Below, piece by piece: positions 1 to 5,699 of a stretch of DNA of 18,505 nt. Source of the stretch: Nanobdellota archaeon (GTDB lineage: Archaea; Nanobdellota; Nanobdellia; SCGC-AAA011-G17; ARS1403); contig NZCU01000035.1 in the NCBI GenBank assembly GCA_002688395.1, positions 1 through 18,505 on the forward strand, given 5' to 3'. Under the pieces are notes generated by a model. It was given only the letters and a program-made list of their open reading frames with translations. It made no database searches and was not told the origin of the DNA. Every line of letters starts with the position of its first letter. Positions within the stretch are counted from its first letter, which is position 1. The position numbers were made by a program, and so were the translations under genes.

Positions 1-1
1 A

Positions 2-265
2 TTTTTAGGAATTACTGTTGAGGATATAGAGAAATATAAATTGGAAAGGCATTTGATTAAGTTTAAAGATAGTGATGTTAGTAGATTAAAACAAATTCAA
101 AACTATGCTTGGTTTAAAGATAATAAAGAATGGCAAAAAGAGTTTAAGGCCATGAAACAATTAGGATCTAAAGCAGAAATACAAGCATTGTCTTCTAGGG
201 GTATTAGTTTTATTTCTGAAGAATATTTGCCGGAGAAGATTAAATCTAAGGATTTTCTTGATTAG
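2..265 (+). CDS. top6A: DNA topoisomerase VI subunit A, C-terminal end (partial)
   Basis: The reading frame is open from the first bases of the window, so this is the 3' end of a gene that begins to the left; 87 residues are visible. The end is characteristic of the Spo11-like A subunit of topoisomerase VI: a LGIT.EDIEKY segment, a lysine-rich DVSRLKQI helix, then KAEIQALSSRG followed by EYLPEKI close to the stop. In the family, subunit A carries the catalytic tyrosine and the Toprim domain and pairs with ATPase subunit B to relax and decatenate DNA; those catalytic parts lie outside the window. The last 20 bases overlap the end of the convergent minus-strand gene. A TTG at 41 could be read as a start, but the homology-like frame continues upstream of it. 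Confidence 0.88.
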   Translation, partial: FLGITVEDIEKYKLERHLIKFKDSDVSRLKQIQNYAWFKDNKEWQKEFKAMKQLGSKAEIQALSSRGISFISEEYLPEKIKSKDFLD

Positions 266-1067
266 CTTTTGCCATACGTATTCTTTCTGCTTTTTTTTGT
301 GCAACGGCTCTAATTGATAATTGAACCGCTTGTTTTATTATTGCATCTCTTTCTTCCATTTTTGTAAGTCCTTCTGTTAGTTCTTCTAAACGTTTTGAAT
401 TTCCTACTTCTATTTTAGATAATTTTTCTGCTTTAGTACATGCTTTTCTGTTTTTTTCTCTCATTTCTTCTACTTTTTCACGAATACCATCTATCATTTT
501 TTTAATGTCTTCATCTTTAGTTCCATATCTGTCTTCATAATCATTTGCTTCTCTATTTTTTTCTAAAATTGATTTTGGATCTGCTAATTTGTTGATTATG
601 GACTGAATTATTACTGCAGATTTTTTTATTTCCGCACATAAATCTTCTACAGATTTGAGTCTAAATTCTTCATCTAAAAAATCTTGATATTTATCAACTA
701 GAGCTTCTCCCATTTCTTCTTCTCCTGACATTGCAAATGCATGGGCCAAATCTGTAAGCTCTTTGAATTTATCTCTTTGACGTATTGGAAAATTTTCTTG
801 ACTGATTAATCTTTCTATAGAAAGTACTGTGTAAAAAATAGTTTTTGCATCAGAAACATTGTAAATAAACAATTTTTTTAGATATCTTAAAAGACCTATT
901 ACAATTCCAAACTGCGCTTTTGTAATTTGTGTTATAGTTGATTTTAAATCAGCATACTCTTTACTTCCAGTTTTATTATATGTTGCATATGGAGCTATAT
1001 CACTTATTTTTGTGGATTTACTTCTGCTTAAAATTGCAATAGTTTCAGTATTTTTTTTATCGGCCAT
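246..1067 (-). CDS. Unrecognised coiled-coil-rich protein, 273 aa
   Basis: I do not recognise the family. The protein is soluble-looking and highly charged. Residues about 53-70 form a modestly hydrophobic stretch (FGIVIGLL then RYLKKLF), which looks like an amphipathic helix more than a membrane span. Residues about 140-265 are rich in Lys and Glu with long predicted helices and heptad-like spacing, fitting a coiled coil. Only two cysteines are present (residues about 143 and 210) and no enzyme motif is visible. The start ATG lies about 26 bases downstream of a TATA-like sequence with no SD site, which suggests a leaderless transcript. Its 3' end overlaps the top6A stop by 20 bases, tail to tail. 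Composition resembles the neighbours, so there is no sign of recent transfer. It is probably a real gene because of its length and promoter. Confidence 0.7.
   Translation of the reverse strand: MADKKNTETIAILSRSKSTKISDIAPYATYNKTGSKEYADLKSTITQITKAQFGIVIGLLRYLKKLFIYNVSDAKTIFYTVLSIERLISQENFPIRQRDKFKELTDLAHAFAMSGEEEMGEALVDKYQDFLDEEFRLKSVEDLCAEIKKSAVIIQSIINKLADPKSILEKNREANDYEDRYGTKDEDIKKMIDGIREKVEEMREKNRKACTKAEKLSKIEVGNSKRLEELTEGLTKMEERDAIIKQAVQLSIRAVAQKKAERIRMAKANQENP
291..298 (+). terminator. Possible poly-T terminator of top6A
   Basis: Eight consecutive T residues lie on the plus strand 26 bases after the top6A stop. Archaeal RNA polymerase commonly terminates at such U-tracts without a stem. 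The tract lies inside the 3' end of the convergent coding region, so it may simply encode lysines (AAA) there. Confidence 0.3.
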
Positions 1068-1087
1068 ATAACTAATAATAAGGATGT

Positions 1088-1098
1088 ATTATAAAAAT
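1088..1098 (-). promoter_or_regulatory. TATA-like promoter of the 273-aa gene
   Basis: On the minus strand this reads TTTTTATAATA, centred about 26 bases upstream of the ATG at 1067. That is the archaeal TATA-to-start distance, so transcription would begin at or next to the start codon. Confidence 0.5.
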
Positions 1099-1115
1099 TT
1101 TTTGAAAAAATAAGG

Positions 1116-1123
1116 TTTTTAAA
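1116..1123 (+). promoter_or_regulatory. TATA-like promoter of the small cysteine-containing orphan
   Basis: TTTTTAAA is centred about 26 bases before the ATG at 1146. The spacing favours that ATG over the one at 1131 and implies a leaderless message. Together with the minus-strand TATA at 1088-1098 it makes a compact divergent promoter region. Confidence 0.45.
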
Positions 1124-1145
1124 GGTTTATATGTTGATTTATGGG

Positions 1146-1376
1146 ATGAGTTATTGGCCTAAAAATTGGAAATGTAGGAGAATTGCTGGTGGAGGATTAA
1201 TATGTCCTTTTTATGATTCTAAAGGATTAAATGAACAATGTTTGCATTCAAGTAGGGAATGTATTTATTCTAGTGATGGAGAATTAAACTCAACAAATGG
1301 TATTGAGATGAGGTTAACTCTTAGAGGAAGTGAATTATTAGGTATTGAGGATATACAAGTTATCCTTAATGCATAG
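1146..1376 (+). CDS. Small cysteine-containing orphan protein, 76 aa
   Basis: I do not recognise this protein. With the start at 1146 it has 76 residues; an in-frame ATG at 1131 would add five (MLIYG). The N-terminal half carries four cysteines (WKCRR, LICPF, EQCLH, RECIY), which could form a small metal site or disulfides, and a Gly-Gly-Gly turn. The C-terminal half is acidic and polar, ending in LGIEDIQVILNA. No signal peptide or membrane segment is seen. I chose 1146 because it sits at the expected distance from the TATA-like box. The gene stands alone between the divergent promoter and the tRNA pair. A short orphan ORF could be spurious, but the promoter, the even cysteine count and the absence of a competing ORF favour a real gene. 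Confidence 0.5.
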   Translation: MSYWPKNWKCRRIAGGGLICPFYDSKGLNEQCLHSSRECIYSSDGELNSTNGIEMRLTLRGSELLGIEDIQVILNA

Positions 1377-1381
1377 AAAGG

Positions 1382-1391
1382 TTTTTAAAAT
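1382..1391 (+). promoter_or_regulatory. TATA-like promoter of the tRNA-Asn/tRNA-Ile unit
   Basis: TTTTTAAAAT lies about 28 bases upstream of the first base of tRNA-Asn. No similar element separates the two tRNAs, so they are probably one transcript. Confidence 0.5.
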
Positions 1392-1414
1392 AAATTTTGT
1401 TTCTAAAGTTCTAT

Positions 1415-1487
1415 GCCCAAGTAGCTCAGTAGGTAGAGCATGCGGCTGTTAACCGCAAGGTCAGAGGTTCAAGTCCTCTCTTGGGCG
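1415..1487 (+). tRNA. tRNA-Asn (anticodon GTT)
   Basis: A complete cloverleaf can be drawn. The acceptor arms are GCCCAAG and CTTGGGC with discriminator G at 1487. The D stem is GCTC/GAGC, the anticodon stem TGCGG/CCGCA with loop CTGTTAA (anticodon GTT at 1448-1450), and the T stem AGAGG/CCTCT with loop TTCAAGT. No intron is seen, and the 3' CCA is not encoded, so it must be added after processing. tRNA-Ile follows after three bases. Confidence 0.97.
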
Positions 1488-1490
1488 TAT

Positions 1491-1565
1491 GGGCCTGTAG
1501 CATAGTCTGGCTAGTGCACCCGACTGATAATCGGGAGGTCCGCAGTTCAAATCTGCGCAGGCCCA
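1491..1565 (+). tRNA. tRNA-Ile (anticodon GAT)
   Basis: The acceptor arms are GGGCCTG and CAGGCCC with discriminator A at 1565. The anticodon stem is CCCGA/TCGGG with loop CTGATAA (anticodon GAT at 1526-1528), and the T stem is CGCAG/CTGCG with loop TTCAAAT. No intron and no encoded CCA are seen. It is in tandem with tRNA-Asn, three bases away, and its 3' end lies six bases from the stop of the convergent small membrane-protein gene. Confidence 0.97.
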
Positions 1566-1571
1566 GATTTC

Positions 1572-1751
1572 TTAGAAGAAACTTCTTACGAAATTAATTA
1601 CCAAGTCAAACCAAGCTCTTTTAAAGAAATATAGTAATACTAAAATTACTACAATTAGTAATATAACTTTCTTTATTAGTCCCATTCCTCCACCTCTTTC
1701 CAAATGATATCCTTTTAAATTGCTAGGTATTTTTTCTTCTCCTTCTGCCAA
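1572..1751 (-). CDS. Small single-span membrane protein, 59 aa, unrecognised
   Basis: This short minus-strand frame starts at TTG (1749-1751) directly behind a strong SD sequence, AGGAGGTG, five bases upstream. The SD follows the metG stop, so the gene would be translated from the metG transcript, starting 15 bases past the end of metG. The product has a polar N-terminus (MAEGEEKIPSNLKG), a glycine-rich turn (GGGMG), one strongly hydrophobic helix at residues about 29-43 (VILLIVVILVLLYFF), and a basic amphipathic tail ending in FVRSFF. I do not recognise the family and assign no function. The SD match and clear membrane segment argue for a real protein. The non-ATG start is the main doubt; the next in-frame ATG (residue 23) would leave a 37-aa protein that keeps the membrane helix. 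Confidence 0.65.
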   Translation of the reverse strand: MAEGEEKIPSNLKGYHLERGGGMGLIKKVILLIVVILVLLYFFKRAWFDLVINFVRSFF

Positions 1752-1756
1752 TGTAA

Positions 1757-1764
1757 CACCTCCT
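1757..1764 (-). promoter_or_regulatory. Strong Shine-Dalgarno site deciding the TTG start of the 59-aa gene
   Basis: On the minus strand the bases read AGGAGGTG, a near-complete match to the complement of the archaeal 16S 3' end, followed by five bases and TTG. Such a complete SD is rare in this window, where most genes overlap or are leaderless. Confidence 0.65.
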
Positions 1765-1766
1765 TT

Positions 1767-3761
1767 TTATTCTACTATTAAGTTATCAGGCATCTCTTTA
1801 TCTAAAAAGATGTCTTCTTTATCTGTTTTTAATGGTTTTTGGTTATAATAAATTTTATTGTTTTTTGTTATTAATCTTATAGACTTAAATTCATTAAATT
1901 TTATTTCATTTACTGCTTTTTCATCTGGTTTATCTATGTAAGCTTTGCTTCCTAAAATACTTTTTGATGCTGTAAGTAATGAAAGATTATTTTTATTATC
2001 CTCTATTGCTAATAACATACCACTGCTTTCTACTCCTCTTATTACTGAATTTTCTAAGTTTGCTACAATTATTATTTTTTGACCTAGAAGATCTTCTTTC
2101 TTATAATGTAATTTTAATCCCGAAACTATTTGTATAGTTTTATCTGCGTTATATTTTCCTAAGTCTACTAAGATAATATATAATTTATCTGCATTTGGAT
2201 GATCTTTTATTGCTTTTATTTCCCCAACCCTTAAGTCTATGTCTTCAAATTTTGAAGTTTTTTTTTGAGTTGGTTTAGTATCTTTTTCTTGTTCTATTTT
2301 TTTAAATAACACATCTGATTTTTTAACTTTGTATTCTTCTATTAAACCGAAGTTTGCTTCTTCTAAACTTTCGCAATTTTGTTGTAATTGATTGAAAATT
2401 CTTCCAGAAGTTTGTGGAAGAAATGGACTAACTAAAATAGAAATAATTCTAATTGATTCTAGTAAAGTGTATAGTTGTGAGTTTAATTGTTCTCCCTTAG
2501 ATTCCCATATTTTTTCTTCATTAACATATTTGTTACATTCATTAATAAATCTCCAAATTTCATTTAATGCGTTATGTAATTCTAAGTTTTCTATATGAGA
2601 ATCTATTTTTTTAATATCTAATTTTGAGCTTAGTTTTTTATCTATTTCTGATTTCTTTAAGCCGTTTTCAAAGTTTTTTTCAGTTAAAGTTAAAACTCTA
2701 CTAACTAAGTTTCCTAAGTCGTTAGCTAGTTCGTTGTTTAGTCTTTCAACTAGCAAAGATTCTGAAAAGTCTCCATCTTGTCCGAAAGGGATATTCCGCA
2801 TTAAAAAATATCTAAGTGCGTCAGATCCATATTGTTCCACCATATAATTTGGAGATATGGAATTTCCTAATGATTTTGACATTTTATGTCCATCTATTGT
2901 AAAGTAACCATGGATAAATAATGTCTTTGGTAGCTTGTTTTCTGTTGCTAATAATAAAGCTGACCAAATTGTTGCGTGAACTCTCAAAATATCTTTTGCC
3001 ATTAATTGTATATCTGGTGGCCAGAACTTATCAAATTGTTTTTTTTCTTTTAAGCCAGTAATATAATTCCACAAAGCATCAACCCAAACAAAACAAGTGT
3101 GGTTTTTATCAAATGGTAGTTCTATTCCCCAGTGTACTTTTTCTTTTAGTCTTGAAATTGATATGTCTCTTAATCCTGTTTTTAGAAAAGATAATACTTC
3201 ATTTCTCCTTTCTAATGGGAGTATGTTAAATTCTCCAGATTCAATTAGTTTTGTTAGTTTATCTTGGAATTTTGATAGTTTGAATAAATATGCTTCTTCT
3301 TTTCTTAGTTCTGGTTTGGTTCTATGAATATGACATTTACCATCTACTAAATCAGATTCAGTTAAGTATTGTTCACACCCTACACAATAATAAGCTTCGT
3401 AATTTCCTTTGTATATAAATTTTTTATCAAATAATTCTTGTAGTATTTTTTTAACTTCTTCCTCATGTTCCTTATTTGTAGTCCTGATAAAATTATCATG
3501 TGAAGAATTTATCAGGTTAAAGGATATTTTGAATTTTTTTGCTATTTTATCTACAAACTCTTTTGGGTTGATTCCTTCTTTTTCAGCTGCTTCTTGTACT
3601 TTTTGACCGTGTTCATCAGTTCCTGTTAAGAAAAATACATCATTTTTTTTAAGCCTGTTCCATCTAGCTAAAACATCAGCCGCTATTGTAGTGTATGCTG
3701 AACCTACATGAGGGTCTGAATTTACATAGTATATTGGTGTTGTAATGTAAAATTTGCCCAT
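1767..3761 (-). CDS. metG: Methionyl-tRNA synthetase, bacterial type with C-terminal tRNA-binding domain
   Basis: The enzyme charges tRNA-Met with methionine in the cytoplasm. Class I signatures are present: HVGS at residues 18-21 (the HIGH motif) in the opening YITTPIYYVNSDPHVGSAYT, and KMSKS at 293-297. A single zinc knuckle is formed by Cys126, Cys129, Cys143 and His146. The all-helical anticodon-binding domain spans roughly 340-480, and an EMAP/Trbp111-type OB fold roughly 503-612 (DLRVGEI, HPNADKLY, SGLK, ESSGMLLA). A further 50 or so residues follow the OB fold. The opening and the single knuckle resemble the Thermus/Bacillus-type enzyme more than the usual archaeal one, which suggests ancestral acquisition from bacteria. 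The ATG start gives the expected N-terminus and lies about 28 bases from a TATA-like box, so the message is probably leaderless. The small 59-aa gene follows it. Confidence 0.97.
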   Translation of the reverse strand: MGKFYITTPIYYVNSDPHVGSAYTTIAADVLARWNRLKKNDVFFLTGTDEHGQKVQEAAEKEGINPKEFVDKIAKKFKISFNLINSSHDNFIRTTNKEHEEEVKKILQELFDKKFIYKGNYEAYYCVGCEQYLTESDLVDGKCHIHRTKPELRKEEAYLFKLSKFQDKLTKLIESGEFNILPLERRNEVLSFLKTGLRDISISRLKEKVHWGIELPFDKNHTCFVWVDALWNYITGLKEKKQFDKFWPPDIQLMAKDILRVHATIWSALLLATENKLPKTLFIHGYFTIDGHKMSKSLGNSISPNYMVEQYGSDALRYFLMRNIPFGQDGDFSESLLVERLNNELANDLGNLVSRVLTLTEKNFENGLKKSEIDKKLSSKLDIKKIDSHIENLELHNALNEIWRFINECNKYVNEEKIWESKGEQLNSQLYTLLESIRIISILVSPFLPQTSGRIFNQLQQNCESLEEANFGLIEEYKVKKSDVLFKKIEQEKDTKPTQKKTSKFEDIDLRVGEIKAIKDHPNADKLYIILVDLGKYNADKTIQIVSGLKLHYKKEDLLGQKIIIVANLENSVIRGVESSGMLLAIEDNKNNLSLLTASKSILGSKAYIDKPDEKAVNEIKFNEFKSIRLITKNNKIYYNQKPLKTDKEDIFLDKEMPDNLIVE

Positions 3762-3783
3762 AAGAGTAGAAATTCTGTTTTTA

Positions 3784-3794
3784 GTTATATAAAG
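3784..3794 (-). promoter_or_regulatory. TATA-like promoter of metG
   Basis: On the minus strand this reads CTTTATATAAC, about 28 bases before the metG ATG and immediately downstream of the tRNA-Gln 3' end. metG therefore has its own promoter although it could also be read through from the tRNA. Confidence 0.6.
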
Positions 3795-3802
3795 TTTTTG
3801 AA

Positions 3803-3875
3803 TAGCCCTACCAGGATTTGAACCTGGGTCCCGACCTCCAGAGGGTCGTATCCTTGGCCACTAGACTATAGGGCT
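3803..3875 (-). tRNA. tRNA-Gln (anticodon CTG)
   Basis: On the minus strand the acceptor arms are AGCCCTA and TAGGGCT with discriminator A (complement of T3803). The anticodon stem is CGACC/GGTCG with loop CTCTGGA (anticodon CTG, complement of 3839-3841). The T stem is CCAGG/CCTGG with loop TTCAAAT. An A1-U72 first pair is typical of tRNA-Gln. The D stem contains wobble pairs. No intron and no encoded CCA are seen. It lies upstream of metG on the same strand. A second Gln isoacceptor (TTG) would be needed to read CAA and must be elsewhere. Confidence 0.93.
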
Positions 3876-3887
3876 TTAAGGTTTGAT

Positions 3888-3916
3888 TTACCATAATATT
3901 TATTAATTAATGGTAA
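3888..3916. promoter_or_regulatory. Divergent promoter region with inverted repeat
   Basis: TTACCAT at 3888-3894 and ATGGTAA at 3910-3916 are perfect inverted arms around a 15-base AT-only spacer holding TATA-like sequence usable in both directions. The spacer lies about 25 bases from tRNA-Gln on one side and about 30-40 bases from the ATG at 3938 on the other. It could be a shared promoter with an operator, or a chance palindrome in AT-rich DNA. Confidence 0.35.
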
Positions 3917-3937
3917 TATGTTTATATTGGTGATTTG

Positions 3938-4183
3938 ATGAAAAAAATAACCTTATTGGTAATTGCATTTTTGTTAGTTGGAGCATATGCTATCACAACT
4001 AAACAAGATTATGATTTAAAGGAGAATAGTGAAGATAGGAGAGGTTTTTTAAAGGACTTTAGTGGATGGATAGTTAATTTAGGAAAGAATACAAAAGAGA
4101 TTGCTGATGTTGCTAAAGAACAAGATTGGCTACCTGATGATGAAGATTTTGAAGAAAGAAAAGATAATGACAGTGTGAAATGA
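3938..4183 (+). CDS. Signal-anchored small acidic protein, 81 aa, unrecognised
   Basis: The N-terminus is a classic export signal or membrane anchor: MKKI followed by a hydrophobic run (TLLVIAFLLVGAYA) over residues 4-18. An AYA/IT junction could be a signal-peptidase site; otherwise the protein stays anchored. The remaining 60 or so residues are hydrophilic, with a short amphipathic central part (FLKDFSGWIVNLGKN) and a very acidic end (LPDDEDFEERKDNDSVK). I see no family. I chose ATG 3938 over the TTG immediately before it; GGTGAT lies just upstream as a plausible SD. Its stop overlaps the start of the zinc-ribbon gene in an ATGA, so the two are probably translationally coupled, although one product faces outward or sits in the membrane and the other looks cytoplasmic. 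Confidence 0.65.
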   Translation: MKKITLLVIAFLLVGAYAITTKQDYDLKENSEDRRGFLKDFSGWIVNLGKNTKEIADVAKEQDWLPDDEDFEERKDNDSVK

Positions 4184-4593
4184 GCCTAGAAGAACCTAAA
4201 AGTATGGATGAATGTGTATATTTTACTATTCGTGCAGATGAGAAATTAAAAACTAAAGCATGGGTGCTTAAGGAAAAATGTACTGAATGCGAAAAATCTT
4301 TAATGGGAAAACCTAAAGATCCTAAAACTGGGAGAGCAAAAATAAGAGCGAGTGAATATACTTGTGAAGAATGTGGACATACTATTCCTAAAGAAGAATA
4401 TGAAGACACTTTAACTATTAATATAAAATATACTTGTGGTTGTGGACATTCTGATGAAATTTCTATGCCTTTTCAGAGAAAAAGAGTACAAAGATTAAAT
4501 GAAGAAACTGGGAAGAAACAAGCTATTGAGACTATAAGATTTGAATGTAGTAAGTGTGGAGAACAGATAGATATTACTAAGAAGATGAAATAG
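4180..4593 (+). CDS. Double zinc-ribbon protein, 137 aa, function unknown
   Basis: The protein carries nine cysteines. Eight fall into two plausible four-cysteine zinc sites: C34xxC37 with C62xxC65, and C86xC88 with C123xxC126. Between them are basic and acidic stretches (LMGKPKDPKTGRAKIRASEY, KEEYEDTLTINIKYTC), and the end is DITKKMK. Zinc ribbons of this kind are common in archaeal transcription, translation and RNA-binding proteins, but I cannot name the family. The start at 4180 overlaps the previous stop as ATGA; an in-frame ATG at 4204 (MDECVYF) is an alternative and would remove eight residues. It lies directly upstream of the ribosomal operon, but a separate TATA box follows it, so co-expression with that operon is possible rather than shown. 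Confidence 0.75.
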   Translation: MSLEEPKSMDECVYFTIRADEKLKTKAWVLKEKCTECEKSLMGKPKDPKTGRAKIRASEYTCEECGHTIPKEEYEDTLTINIKYTCGCGHSDEISMPFQRKRVQRLNEETGKKQAIETIRFECSKCGEQIDITKKMK

Positions 4594-4606
4594 TTATCGA
4601 CAACTT

Positions 4607-4614
4607 TATAAATG
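4607..4614 (+). promoter_or_regulatory. TATA box of the ribosomal-protein operon
   Basis: TTTATAAA is the best TATA match in the window. It predicts a transcription start near 4635 and therefore a 5' leader of about 107 bases before uL3, unlike the other, mostly leaderless promoters here. Confidence 0.65.
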
Positions 4615-4645
4615 TCTAATTTTCCGTTTTATTAAAGATAGAATA

Positions 4646-4731
4646 AAGCGTTGCTTTGAAAGCACAAAATAATCCCGCTTGTTCTTTAAAGTTTATTAGC
4701 ATAAAATTGCACACCCAGTATGGATGCAATT
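4646..4731 (+). promoter_or_regulatory. Possible structured 5' leader of the ribosomal operon
   Basis: Three complementary pairs can be drawn in the predicted leader. TGCTT (4652-4656) pairs with AAGCA (4660-4664) around TGA. AAGCG (4646-4650) pairs with CGCTT (4676-4680) and encloses that hairpin. AATTGCA (4705-4711) pairs with TGCAATT (4725-4731) around a 13-base loop with an inner CC/GG pair, ending four bases before the CGGAGAGG ribosome-binding region of uL3. The arms are short, so chance is possible, but the last hairpin is well placed to affect translation initiation. Confidence 0.35.
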
Positions 4732-4742
4732 AGTCGGAGAGG

Positions 4743-5699
4743 ATGTCAAAACCCAAAAATCCACGTCACGGAAGTATGCAGTTTTGGCCAAGGAAAAGAG
4801 CGAGGAGAATATATCCCAGAGTTCGAGCTTGGTCTGATGTAGATGGTTCTAAATTATTAGGTTTTGCGGGATATAAAGCTGGCATGACTCACGTTAAGCT
4901 AAGAGACAATTCTAATTCAACAAATAAAGGAGGATTAATTTCTGTTCCTGTTACAGTTATTGAATGTCCCCCACTAAAACCGCTGTCTTTACGTTTCTAT
5001 AAAAAAAGTGATTATGGATTAAAATTAGTTGGAGAAGTTTTAGCTAAGAACCTTGATAAAGAATTAAAAAAGAAAATTACTATTCCTAAAAGAGAGAGTA
5101 AAGAAAAAACTATTGAAGATTTTGATGTTTTAAGATTAAGTGTTTATACTCAACCAAAATTAATTGGAAAAAAGAAAAAACCTGAGGTATTTGAAGTTGC
5201 TTTAGGAAGTAACGATATTAAATTTGGAAAATCTTTATTAGAAAAAGAAATTAAAATCCAAGATGTATTTAAAGAAGGACAGTTAATTGATGTTCATGCA
5301 GTTTCTAAAGCTAAAGGGTTCCAAGGTGCTGTTAAAAGATTTGGGGTTAATCTAAGAGCTAAAAAATCTGAGAAAAGTAGAAGGGGTCCTGGTAGTTTGG
5401 GGCCATGGAATCAGCAACAACATATAATGTATAGAGTTGCGCATGCTGGTCAAACAGGATATCATACAAGAACTGAATATAATAATTTAATTTTAAAAAT
5501 AAGTGATAAAAAAGAAGAAATTAATCCTAAGGGGGGATTTTTGAAGTATGGTGAAGTTAAGAATGATTATGTTTTAGTTAAAGGTTCTATTCCAAGTCCT
5601 AAGAAAAGATTAGTTAGATTAACAGAACCTACTAGACCTAAGAAAAAAATGGAGGTTGTTCCTGAAATTATAGAGGTTAGTTTAAAATCTAAACAATGA
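4743..5699 (+). CDS. rpl3: Large-subunit ribosomal protein uL3
   Basis: uL3 is an early-assembling large-subunit protein whose long loop reaches toward the peptidyl-transferase centre. The sequence begins with the archaeal/eukaryotic N-terminus (SKPKNPRHGSMQFWPRKRA), followed by LGFAGYKAGMTHV at about 39-51, the VSKAKGFQGAVKRFGV segment around 187-202, RRGPGSLGPW at 213-222 and GQTGYHTRTEYN at 236-247. The length of 318 residues is slightly under typical archaeal uL3. A GGAGAGG stretch directly precedes the ATG. It is the first gene of the long operon and overlaps uL4 by four bases (ATGA). Confidence 0.97.
   Translation: MSKPKNPRHGSMQFWPRKRARRIYPRVRAWSDVDGSKLLGFAGYKAGMTHVKLRDNSNSTNKGGLISVPVTVIECPPLKPLSLRFYKKSDYGLKLVGEVLAKNLDKELKKKITIPKRESKEKTIEDFDVLRLSVYTQPKLIGKKKKPEVFEVALGSNDIKFGKSLLEKEIKIQDVFKEGQLIDVHAVSKAKGFQGAVKRFGVNLRAKKSEKSRRGPGSLGPWNQQQHIMYRVAHAGQTGYHTRTEYNNLILKISDKKEEINPKGGFLKYGEVKNDYVLVKGSIPSPKKRLVRLTEPTRPKKKMEVVPEIIEVSLKSKQ

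Noticed and set aside
1574..1586. Small hairpin AGAAG/CTTCT after tRNA-Ile as a terminator
   Set aside because: Only five pairs, inside the coding end of the 59-aa gene, with no T tract after it.
4113..4409. 98-residue minus-strand frame opposite the zinc-ribbon gene
   Set aside because: It is antisense to a gene with clear paired cysteines and lacks a promoter or SD; a shadow frame.
4720..4845. Overlapping upstream ORF from ATG 4720 running into uL3 in another frame
   Set aside because: It has no SD, no recognisable product, and most of it is a frame shadow of uL3.
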